A model generated the notes under the pieces. The model ran no database searches, had not been told where the DNA came from, and saw only the letters and a list, made by a program, of their open reading frames with translations. This document shows, piece after piece, positions 7,201 to 14,748 of a stretch of DNA of 33,658 bases (positions are counted from its first letter, which is position 1; each line of letters begins with the position of its first letter). Origin of the DNA: JBEKZQ01 sp049509675. GTDB lineage: Bacteria > Planctomycetota > Planctomycetia > Pirellulales > Thermoguttaceae. Both the position numbers and the translations under genes were made by a program. Location: assembly GCA_049509675.1 (NCBI GenBank), contig JBEKZQ010000009.1, positions 1 to 33,658 on the forward strand, given 5' to 3'.

Positions 7201-9111
7201 CTGTGGCCCGACCTCCAATCGCCGGACCATGCCACGGCCGGCAGCGCTTGGGCGACGCTGGCGCAGTGGCTGGCCGGGGCCGGCTCACGGCGGTCCGAGT
7301 CGGCGGCGATTTGCTATCAGCGACTTGCCGACGAGTTCGGCGACGTCGTCTGCCGCGACGGCCGGACGGGAAAACAACTGTTCGCCGCGCTGGCCGAGGA
7401 TAGCCCGATCCGCCGCGCACTTGCAGACCATCCGCGTTGGCCCACGGGCGAAGTCGTGGCCGAGCAGAGGCCGCCCGGCGTCGCCGGGCGAGTGCAAGGG
7501 TTTGGGCGGTTCATCCTGCAATACCAAGGAACCCCAAAGCCCTTCTATGACCACACGATGATCCGCTTCGACCAGAACCGTAATACCATAGTGGCCTATG
7601 ACGCCTTGGGCCGCCAGCGCTGGGAGTTGCCCCTGGTCAGTGCAAACACCGGCATCGCATTTGGTTATAACGCCAACATGACGCAGGCCCGCGCGCAAGG
7701 CCATTTGTTGCTGTTGAGCATGGGCACCAGGATCTTCGGCATCGACCCGGACGGTCTTCCCACCGGTCCCAAGATCTTGTGGAGCCAGGATTTGACCGAC
7801 ACCGGGGCCGACGCGGGACAGTCGATCATCATCCGCGGCGGCGCGGTGTTCATCGGCGGCATCGCATTCCAGCCGTTCGCGCCCCAATTCCAGTTCCGCA
7901 TGGATCCCTTGGGTCCGGTCACCAGCCGGTACGCTTGTTTTCAGCGTTTCCGCAACGTGGTGGCCATCGATCCGCTCAGCGGCGAGCCGTTGTGGATCCG
8001 GCACGACGTCCCGGCCACCAGCGAACTGTTTGGCGACGACGAGTATGTCTTCGTGCTCCCGCCGGAGGCCGGCAAGTCGGAGGCCCTGGTGCTCCGCGCA
8101 ACCGACGGCGCGCTGCTGGGCAAACGGAACATCCCCCGGCCCCGGAACTCCATCACCACCATGTCGTTCAACGGCGTCGAACGGGTCATCTACAGCCCGT
8201 TCGAGATGTCGGGCATGGCGCTGCTGGGGCGTTACGTCCTGCTTTGGTCGCATGAGGAGAGCGGCGGCCGCACGCTCGAGTTGTACGACCCCTGGCAGCA
8301 GCGCCCGTTGTGGCCGCAACGAAAGTTCGACGCCGCAGCCAAGGCCAGCCTGATCGGCAACGAGGCCATCGCCATCGTGGAGCCCGGCGGGCGGCTGTTC
8401 CTCATCGCCCTGCCCACCGGCAAGACCATTGCCGACCTGAAGATCGAGCCGAAAGGCTCGTTTACCGACATCTTCGCCTTGCGCTGCGGCGATGAGTACT
8501 ACGTGATCACCAACGATGCCCAAGCGCGTACGGCAGCGGAGCAGCAGCCGCTCTCGCTGCTGTTTCTGTTGCTGCGTTCTTGTGGACTTCTGCAACCGCG
8601 TACGGCGTGGGATCAACAGCCGCTCCAGGCCATGCCCGGCGTCTCGTGCCAGCCGATCCGCCACGGCCAGATCTATGCCATCGATGCCAAGGGCGAACTG
8701 CGCTGGCCCTCTCCGGTCAACATCGAGAATCAACTCCTGTTGTTGAACCAGCCCTGCGATTTGCCCATATTGTGCTTCGCCGGCCAGAAGTTCGAGCAGC
8801 GTTTCGGCGGACAACAGATGATCCCGCGGACCTGGATCTTGTGCATCGACAAGCAGACGGGGCGCGTGGTCTACAACCAGAAGCCGAACAATCCGACCAT
8901 GTCGGCTCTCGACCTGGCCGCCGATCCTCAGAAAAAAACCGTCGAGTTGAGGATGCAGACCACCAACATCGTTCTGACCTTTACCGACAAGCCGGTGGCC
9001 ACGACCGCGCCCAGGAACGCCACGGCGGAACCCGGCACGCGATTCAGTTCAGAGTTGCTCAATGGACTGTGGCGGGCCCTCCAGACGTCCCTTAACGCAA
9101 CAAATGAGTGA
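4264..9111 (+). CDS. Large secreted PQQ-like beta-propeller and TPR protein
   Basis: About 1615 residues. The ATG at 4264 is chosen because a normal signal peptide follows it (MERRGWWRSALPKAVLGLL, then a hydrophobic stretch ending near ALAQ); an in-frame ATG at 4117 would bury that signal 49 residues in. Order: a helical TPR-like segment about residues 60-180; a first PQQ-type propeller beginning near 282 (DRWAMSRGDPARN) with repeated blades such as LLAVDLASGKRRWEVPV and AVDLATRSLLWGY; a TPR-like middle about 770-1000 (LNGELLLDENKSVEAIACFRRAC); and a second propeller from about 1080 to the end (IVAYDALGRQRWELP, VVAIDPLSGEPLWIR, ILCIDKQTGRVVY). No catalytic residues of PQQ dehydrogenases are evident, so this is probably a BamB-like binding scaffold in the periplasm. 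The toroid gene follows after 21 bases, implying co-transcription. Confidence 0.88.
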   Translation: MERRGWWRSALPKAVLGLLVLLAVQWRAGPQALAQPGLQFRIAAPAGAEDNADAVADNVFPPADRAILQRLSRARESLKEGHYGGALQYLGEILKAPEDFFFQPDKNVPIHRSLKAEARRLIGQMPREGRELYELKCGAEARDMLQKAVASGSAAQLAEVSGRYFHTQAGYEATFLLGLYHLDHGSPLAAALTIQRLCEVPLAARRFEPALSLTLAACWVEAGLPDDARRALLALKAQQPSLRLRVGGRELDWFHTDAEALDWLAREMGPRPAALAAEPDRWAMSRGDPARNAANHASPPLLNLRWEVPIADDGSVLESLRRLRQSYLEQNLPLLPAAQPLAVDNVILMRTAKNLLAVDLASGKRRWEVPVDDPLEGLAGRGNAEVAVRYGNASWASMLGQRIWDDATYGTLSSDGRLVFSVEDLRLAPGNTANEMMVFRVNGRRGVVSQGPWNRLAARDIHTGKLAWELGGPAGPSALRQADTFFLGPPLPLRGELYVLTEVHDEIRLLVLDPVNQGNLLWSQQLAAIERNIVHDPLRRLCGVTPSYADGILVCPTGAGAVVAVDLATRSLLWGYCYTQERSADSNLQRQRQLMVMRFGNYGGLSPMARWLDATAVIVEGRVLLTPPEADALYCLNLIDGKPLWPALPRKDDLYLACVRQGTITLVGRREVRAVRLADGKPAWDGRTVALPETATVSGRGFSSGDQYYVPLSSAEVAAVDLQAGKTVRLSKSRAGDIPGNLICYQGKVISQGYESVAAFFQVDAARSWSQKCLAANPNDASALTLNGELLLDENKSVEAIACFRRACGLTADSHARDLLRGALLDGLKSDFAGYRNQASEIEGLLDDPAQRITYLRLMATGFEQAGQWREALAQYLKLADLDCKLVAPQRIEPALSVRRDRWVQARLAELRHGAKEEAAAEIDRAMQARLKTALDGGEVEPLRRFLAYFGSHASAATARRELVRRLAVASQLLEAELYLWPDLQSPDHATAGSAWATLAQWLAGAGSRRSESAAICYQRLADEFGDVVCRDGRTGKQLFAALAEDSPIRRALADHPRWPTGEVVAEQRPPGVAGRVQGFGRFILQYQGTPKPFYDHTMIRFDQNRNTIVAYDALGRQRWELPLVSANTGIAFGYNANMTQARAQGHLLLLSMGTRIFGIDPDGLPTGPKILWSQDLTDTGADAGQSIIIRGGAVFIGGIAFQPFAPQFQFRMDPLGPVTSRYACFQRFRNVVAIDPLSGEPLWIRHDVPATSELFGDDEYVFVLPPEAGKSEALVLRATDGALLGKRNIPRPRNSITTMSFNGVERVIYSPFEMSGMALLGRYVLLWSHEESGGRTLELYDPWQQRPLWPQRKFDAAAKASLIGNEAIAIVEPGGRLFLIALPTGKTIADLKIEPKGSFTDIFALRCGDEYYVITNDAQARTAAEQQPLSLLFLLLRSCGLLQPRTAWDQQPLQAMPGVSCQPIRHGQIYAIDAKGELRWPSPVNIENQLLLLNQPCDLPILCFAGQKFEQRFGGQQMIPRTWILCIDKQTGRVVYNQKPNNPTMSALDLAADPQKKTVELRMQTTNIVLTFTDKPVATTAPRNATAEPGTRFSSELLNGLWRALQTSLNATNE

Positions 9112-9132
9112 GCCGAAAGGGGAAATCGAACC

Positions 9133-10209
9133 ATGAAGAGCGTTTTTGGGATTTGTAAGGGGCTGTGCAGAACGCCCTTCACAACTCTCGCCGTCGTCGT
9201 GTTGTTCGCGCTGGCCGGCGGCTCGCCGGCCCTGGCCCGCGATTCAAGTACCGATCGCGTCATCAGCCGCGGACTGGAATGGCTGGCGGGGCACCAGTCG
9301 CAGCGCATCGGCTCCTGGGGTGCCCAGGACGGCCGCTATCCGACCGCCATGACCGCCCTGTCCGGCACGGCGCTGTTGTGCGAGGGCTCGACTCCCAACC
9401 AGGGAAAGTACGCCGCGAACATCCGCAAGGCGGTCGACTACCTGGTCAGCCATAGTCGCACCAACGGCCTGATCGGCGACCCGATGCAGCGCGACGACCG
9501 GTACACCTATGGCCACGGCTTCTCGATGCTCTTCTTGTCGCAGGTGCTAGGCGAGGAGGAAGATGCCGACCGGCGTCAGGAACTTGTCAAAGTGCTCACC
9601 AAGGCGGTCGAGTTTACCGGCCGGGCCCAGACCACGGCCGGCGGCTGGGGATATGTCAGCGCCAAGGACGGCAACGATTTCGACGAAGGCTCGACCACGA
9701 TCACCCAGGTGCAGGGCCTGCGCGGCTGCCGCAACGCCGGCATCGCGGTTCCCAAGGAGCTGATCGACCGGGCCATCAATTACATCCGCAAGTGTACCAT
9801 ACCGGTGCCCAACGGCCTTGGGCAACTCGCCGTGCAATACAACTCCAAGGGCGGCGGCCCCCGCCCGGCCATCTCCGCCGCCGCCATCGCCTGCCTGTTC
9901 AACGCCGGCGACTACGACGATCAATTCGTGCCGAAACTGTCAAAGTACTGCGACGAGAACCTGCTGGACGTGAACAAGATGGTTGCCGGCCACTGGGAGT
10001 ATGCCCACTACTACTATGCCCAGGTCGTGTACCGCGAAGGTGGCAAGAAGTGGGAGCAGTACCGCGATCACCTGGCGGCCCGGATCGTCAGCCAAGTCAA
10101 CCCGGACGGCTGTTGGGACCAGGGATTCATGGGCGCCGTCTATACCACGGCCATGAATCTCACCATCCTGCAGTTGGACCGGGGCGCTTTGCCCATTTAT
10201 CAGCGATAG
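9133..10209 (+). CDS. Secreted prenyltransferase/squalene-oxidase-repeat (alpha/alpha toroid) protein
   Basis: A 358-residue exported protein; the start at 9133 follows GAAAGGGGAAA. The signal peptide ends near SPALA (residues 1-35). The rest is a series of helical-hairpin repeats of the terpene-cyclase/prenyltransferase toroid type: GLEWLAGHQSQRIGSWG, AVDYLVSHSRTNGLIGD, AVEFTGRAQTTAGGWGYVS, AINYIRKC and ARIVSQVNPDGCWD. The DXDD motif of squalene-hopene cyclase is not seen; the nearest segment reads FDEGSTTITQ, so cyclase activity is not supported. The family is frequent in planctomycetes with an unknown role. Tight linkage to the PQQ propeller gene suggests the two exported proteins act together (inference). 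Confidence 0.85.
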   Translation: MKSVFGICKGLCRTPFTTLAVVVLFALAGGSPALARDSSTDRVISRGLEWLAGHQSQRIGSWGAQDGRYPTAMTALSGTALLCEGSTPNQGKYAANIRKAVDYLVSHSRTNGLIGDPMQRDDRYTYGHGFSMLFLSQVLGEEEDADRRQELVKVLTKAVEFTGRAQTTAGGWGYVSAKDGNDFDEGSTTITQVQGLRGCRNAGIAVPKELIDRAINYIRKCTIPVPNGLGQLAVQYNSKGGGPRPAISAAAIACLFNAGDYDDQFVPKLSKYCDENLLDVNKMVAGHWEYAHYYYAQVVYREGGKKWEQYRDHLAARIVSQVNPDGCWDQGFMGAVYTTAMNLTILQLDRGALPIYQR

Positions 10210-10286
10210 GACCTTCCCGCGAACGGGACTGGCCGGACCGCTCGCCACGCCTTCGTGCAGAAAAGGCCAGCAGAGGGGCAAAGTGA

Positions 10287-10351
10287 CATTAGCCCGACGC
10301 GCCAGCGAGGGACAATCGCCGCAAATCCCTCGCTGGCGCGTCGGGCTAATG
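10287..10351. repeat. Family D perfect 26-base hairpin repeat
   Basis: 10287-10312 (beginning CATTAGCCCGACGCG) pairs perfectly over 26 bases with 10326-10351, leaving a 13-base loop. It lies in the 212-base gap between the toroid gene and the MoxR gene. It could terminate or attenuate transcription between the two units, although no T-run follows, so a classical intrinsic terminator is not supported. Confidence 0.9.
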
Positions 10352-10358
10352 TACGGAT

Positions 10359-10364
10359 TATACT
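10359..10364 (+). promoter_or_regulatory. Possible -10 element of the MoxR operon
   Basis: TATACT in the AT-richest stretch of the gap (GGATTATACTTATAGTTACATTG), 57 bases before the MoxR start. No convincing -35 is present at the normal distance because that position falls in the hairpin arm. It is suggested by position more than by sequence. Confidence 0.2.
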
Positions 10365-10421
10365 TATAGTTACATTGATCGACACATTTCGACCGCAGCA
10401 CCGCCACCGCGAGGAGCAGAC

Positions 10422-11474
<1,053 letters not shown>

Positions 11475-11494
11475 AACCGTTTCGGCGGACCCCC

Positions 11495-12397
11495 ATGCAC
11501 GACTCCAAACGGTTTCTCCATCCTGAAGCGATCCAGCGGATTGCGCGGCTCGATCTGCGGGCCCGGCACATCGTCGAGGGTTTTCTGTCAGGCATGCACC
11601 GCAGCCCGTATTTCGGCCAGTCGGTCGAGTTCCGCCAACATCGCGAATATACCTACGGCGACGACCTGCGGAACGTCGACTGGAAGGTCTGGGCCAAGCA
11701 GGACCGCTACTACGTCAAGCAGTTCGAAGAGGACACGAACCTTCGCGCACTGCTGCTGGTCGACGCCTCGGGGAGCATGCAGTACGGCCGCGGCCCGCTG
11801 AGCAAGTACGAGTACGGCTGCACGGTCGCCGCCAGCCTGGCCTATCTGCTTCTGCGGCAGCAGGACGCCGTGGGCTGCGTGACGTTCGATGACGCCGTGC
11901 GCGTGACGGTGCCGGAACGCACGCGGCGGAGCCATCTTGATTCGATCCTGCAGGCGATGAACGTCACCGAACCCCGCGACAAGACCGACTTGTACCCCGT
12001 CTTGCGCGAGATCGCCGAGAGCCATCCCCGCCGGGGCATGATGATGCTGGTCTCCGATCTGTTGGTCGAGCGCCAGGGGCTGTTCCGCGGCCTGAAACTC
12101 TTGCGGAGCCGCGGCCACGACGTGCTGGTGTTCCACGTCCTGGACGACGACGAGCTGGATTTTCCCTTTAGCGGGCCGACGCGGTTCGAGGGGCTGGAAC
12201 TGCCGGAAGTACTGCGTTGCAACCCCCGCGCGTTGCGCGAGGGCTACCTGGCCGCGCTGGCCGCCTATCTGGAAGAAGTCCGCCGCGGCTGCGCCGCCAA
12301 CAACATCGACTATGCCCTGTTGCGCACCAGCCAGCCCCTGGACGCCGCGCTGGCCGCCTATCTCAGCAACCGCCTGGGAATGCACCACAAGAACTAA
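11495..12397 (+). CDS. DUF58 protein with VWA-like fold
   Basis: A 300-residue cytosolic protein. The DUF58 signature is FRQHREYTYGDDLRNVDWK with VWAK after it (residues about 46-68). A VWA-type metal-ion-dependent adhesion site follows: LLLVDASGSM gives DxSxS near 89-93, with later KTDLYPVL and LVSDLLVE positions. No membrane segment is present. The stop codon TAA shares one base with the ATG of the next gene (TAATG), so translation is probably coupled. Members of this family act with MoxR ATPases and membrane VWA proteins; a direct biochemical role is not established. Confidence 0.92.
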   Translation: MHDSKRFLHPEAIQRIARLDLRARHIVEGFLSGMHRSPYFGQSVEFRQHREYTYGDDLRNVDWKVWAKQDRYYVKQFEEDTNLRALLLVDASGSMQYGRGPLSKYEYGCTVAASLAYLLLRQQDAVGCVTFDDAVRVTVPERTRRSHLDSILQAMNVTEPRDKTDLYPVLREIAESHPRRGMMMLVSDLLVERQGLFRGLKLLRSRGHDVLVFHVLDDDELDFPFSGPTRFEGLELPEVLRCNPRALREGYLAALAAYLEEVRRGCAANNIDYALLRTSQPLDAALAAYLSNRLGMHHKN

Positions 12398-14748
12398 TGC
12401 CCTCCTTCGCCTATCCAATGCTGTTGCCCGCACTGGCGGTCATCGCCGTGCCGGTTCTGATCCACTTGATCAACATGCTGCGGCAGCGGCGCGTCAAGTG
12501 GGCGGCCATGGAGTTTCTGCTGGCGAGCCAGAAACGGCACCGCACCTGGGTCATCCTCAAACAGCTCTTGTTGCTCCTGGCGCGCATGCTCGCCGTGGCC
12601 CTGGTGGTGCTCATCGTCGCCGGCCCGCGGATCACTAATCGCTGGGGCAACCTGCTGGGCGGCGGCAAGACCCATTACCTGTTCCTGCTGGACGACAGCT
12701 TCTCCATGTCCGACCGCTGGGGCGATACCAGTGCGTTCGCCCAGGCGAAGCGCGTGGTGCAAGACGTGGCGGCCACGGCCGCCAGCGAGGTCTACCCCCA
12801 GTGGTTCACGCTGTTGCGCTTTTCCCGTGCCGGGCAATGCGGCGGCCCGCTGCAAGCCGATTTCGCCCACGAACACGTCGACGCCGAGTTCGCCAAGCGG
12901 CTGGGCGAGAAGCTCCAGACCATCGAAGTCTCGCAGACCGCCGCCGAGCCGTCGCCGGCCCTGGAGGCGCTCGCCCAGTTGCTCTCCGACGACGACCAAC
13001 GACGGGTCGTCTACCTGGTCTCCGATTTCCGCGCCCGGCAGTGGGACAAGCCGACCCAGTTGAAAAAACAGTTGCAGGCCCTCAGCGACGCCAAGGTGGA
13101 ACTGCACCTGATCGACTGCGTCGATGCTTCCCGCGGCAACCTGGCCATCGCTTCGCTCGCTCCCACGGCCGGGGTGCGCACGGCGGGCATCGAGTGGACG
13201 ATGGAAGTGGCCGTGCAGAACTTCGGCTCCGCCACGGTCCGCAATCTGCCCGTCCACATTACCCACGACGGCGACGTCACCACGGCCGTGTCCATTGCCG
13301 AGATCCTGCCCGGCCAGGTGGCGAAGAAGGAATTTCCCGTGGCCTTCAAGCGGGCGGGCGAACATCGCGTGGCGGCTTGGCTCGACGCCGACGCCGTGGC
13401 CGCCGACAACTTCCGTTGTGCCGTGGTCGATCTGCCGGCCGAGATCCCGGTGCTGCTGGTCGACGGCGGCCCCACCACCAAGGATTCCAACTACATGAGT
13501 TGGGCCCTGGCGCCCGGCGGCGACGTGCGCAGCGGCATCCGGCCGCGCATCGAAACGCCGCGATACCTGGCCCTGCAGCCCCTCGATCCGTTTGCCGCGG
13601 TCGCGCTGGCCAACGTCGACCATCTCGATAAGCCTGTGGTCCGGTCGTTGGAGCGGTTCGCCCGGAGCGGCGGCGGCGTGGTGTTCTTTCTCGGGGAAAG
13701 GACCTCGACCGATTTCGTCAACGAGGAGTTGTATCGCGACGGCAAAGGGCTTTTCCCCCTGCCCCTGGCCGGGCCAAAGGAATTGCTGGTCGATCGCCTG
13801 GAGAAGGCCCCCGACATCGAGGCCGACAATCATTTCCTCTTTCGCGGCTTTGCCGAAAAGCGCAATGCCTACCTCAGCAACGTGCTGGTGGGAAAATATC
13901 TTGCCGCGGCCGAGGGCTGGAAGCCGGGCAGCGATTCCGGCACGCGCGTGATCGTGCGTCTGCGCCACGGGGCGCCGTTGGTGGTCCAGCGGCAGTTCGG
14001 CCGCGGCCGCGTGCTGGCGTTCCTCACCCCCGCCGGCCCGGGTTGGAACAATTGGGCCTACAACGTCACGTACGTTCCCATGCTGCGGAACCTTTTCGCC
14101 TACGTGGCGCGGCAGCCGACCGACGACGACTCGCTGCTGGCGGGCGTGCCCTTGCAACTCAAGGTCGACACGGCCGTCAACTCCCGGCAGGTCCGCTTCA
14201 AACGCCCCTCTTTTGGCGGCGATGCGGCCGGCTTCGAGCTGGCCGAGAAGGAGTATCAGCGGCAGTTGTCCGTGGGCAATTCCAACGCAAAACCTGCGCC
14301 GGGCATGGGCCCCGGCGAACCGCCGGTTCGCGCCGACGCCGGTCGCGACGCGTGGATCACCGTCGATGCGGCCGGCGGTCCTGCGGAACAGCCCACGGCC
14401 ACCTTCACCGAAACGGGCCGCCCCGGCTTCTGCACCTTCCAATGGACGCCCGCCAAGGGCGGCGGAAGCACCGATCGCCCGCATTACCGGGCCGTCAACG
14501 TCGATACGGCGGAAGGCGACCTTGCCGCGCTGCTCGGTCCCGAGTTGGCCGCCCGGCTGATGCCCGAGGTCCGCTACGAGTTCCAGCCGGCCAGTACGTT
14601 CCAATCCACTCCCGGCGAACAAGATCAGTACAACCTCAGCGACGCCCTGTTGTATCTGCTCCTGCTGTTGTTGATCGGCGAGCAGATCCTGGCCTGGTCG
14701 GCCAGTTATCATCCACGTCGTATCCCCAACCATGAGGCGCCCGGATGA
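12397..14748 (+). CDS. BatA-domain membrane protein with VWA-like domain
   Basis: 783 residues from the ATG that overlaps the DUF58 stop; the frame is open 180 bases further up, but there it overlaps DUF58. The N-terminal BatA domain has two membrane segments (MLLPALAVIAVPVLIHLIN and LLLLLARMLAVALVVLIVA) around a basic loop. A VWA-like domain follows with LLDDSFSMSDRW (DxSxS) and YLVSDFRARQWD. The centre contains a CARDB/Ig-like beta segment and a GAT-like segment (PVLLVDGGP, VVFFLGERTS). A final membrane helix lies near the C-terminus (ALLYLLLLLLIGEQILAW). It probably forms the inner-membrane anchor of the complex. The 3' end overlaps the next gene by 4 bases (ATGA). Confidence 0.88.
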   Translation: MPSFAYPMLLPALAVIAVPVLIHLINMLRQRRVKWAAMEFLLASQKRHRTWVILKQLLLLLARMLAVALVVLIVAGPRITNRWGNLLGGGKTHYLFLLDDSFSMSDRWGDTSAFAQAKRVVQDVAATAASEVYPQWFTLLRFSRAGQCGGPLQADFAHEHVDAEFAKRLGEKLQTIEVSQTAAEPSPALEALAQLLSDDDQRRVVYLVSDFRARQWDKPTQLKKQLQALSDAKVELHLIDCVDASRGNLAIASLAPTAGVRTAGIEWTMEVAVQNFGSATVRNLPVHITHDGDVTTAVSIAEILPGQVAKKEFPVAFKRAGEHRVAAWLDADAVAADNFRCAVVDLPAEIPVLLVDGGPTTKDSNYMSWALAPGGDVRSGIRPRIETPRYLALQPLDPFAAVALANVDHLDKPVVRSLERFARSGGGVVFFLGERTSTDFVNEELYRDGKGLFPLPLAGPKELLVDRLEKAPDIEADNHFLFRGFAEKRNAYLSNVLVGKYLAAAEGWKPGSDSGTRVIVRLRHGAPLVVQRQFGRGRVLAFLTPAGPGWNNWAYNVTYVPMLRNLFAYVARQPTDDDSLLAGVPLQLKVDTAVNSRQVRFKRPSFGGDAAGFELAEKEYQRQLSVGNSNAKPAPGMGPGEPPVRADAGRDAWITVDAAGGPAEQPTATFTETGRPGFCTFQWTPAKGGGSTDRPHYRAVNVDTAEGDLAALLGPELAARLMPEVRYEFQPASTFQSTPGEQDQYNLSDALLYLLLLLLIGEQILAWSASYHPRRIPNHEAPG

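Noticed and set aside
10287..10351. Intrinsic transcription terminator
   Set aside because: The hairpin is strong but no run of T follows on either strand; it belongs to a dispersed repeat type.
12217..12396. Upstream extension of the BatA gene
   Set aside because: It overlaps the end of DUF58 in another frame; the TAATG junction at 12395-12399 and the BatA N-terminus MPSFAYPMLLPALAV set the start at 12397.
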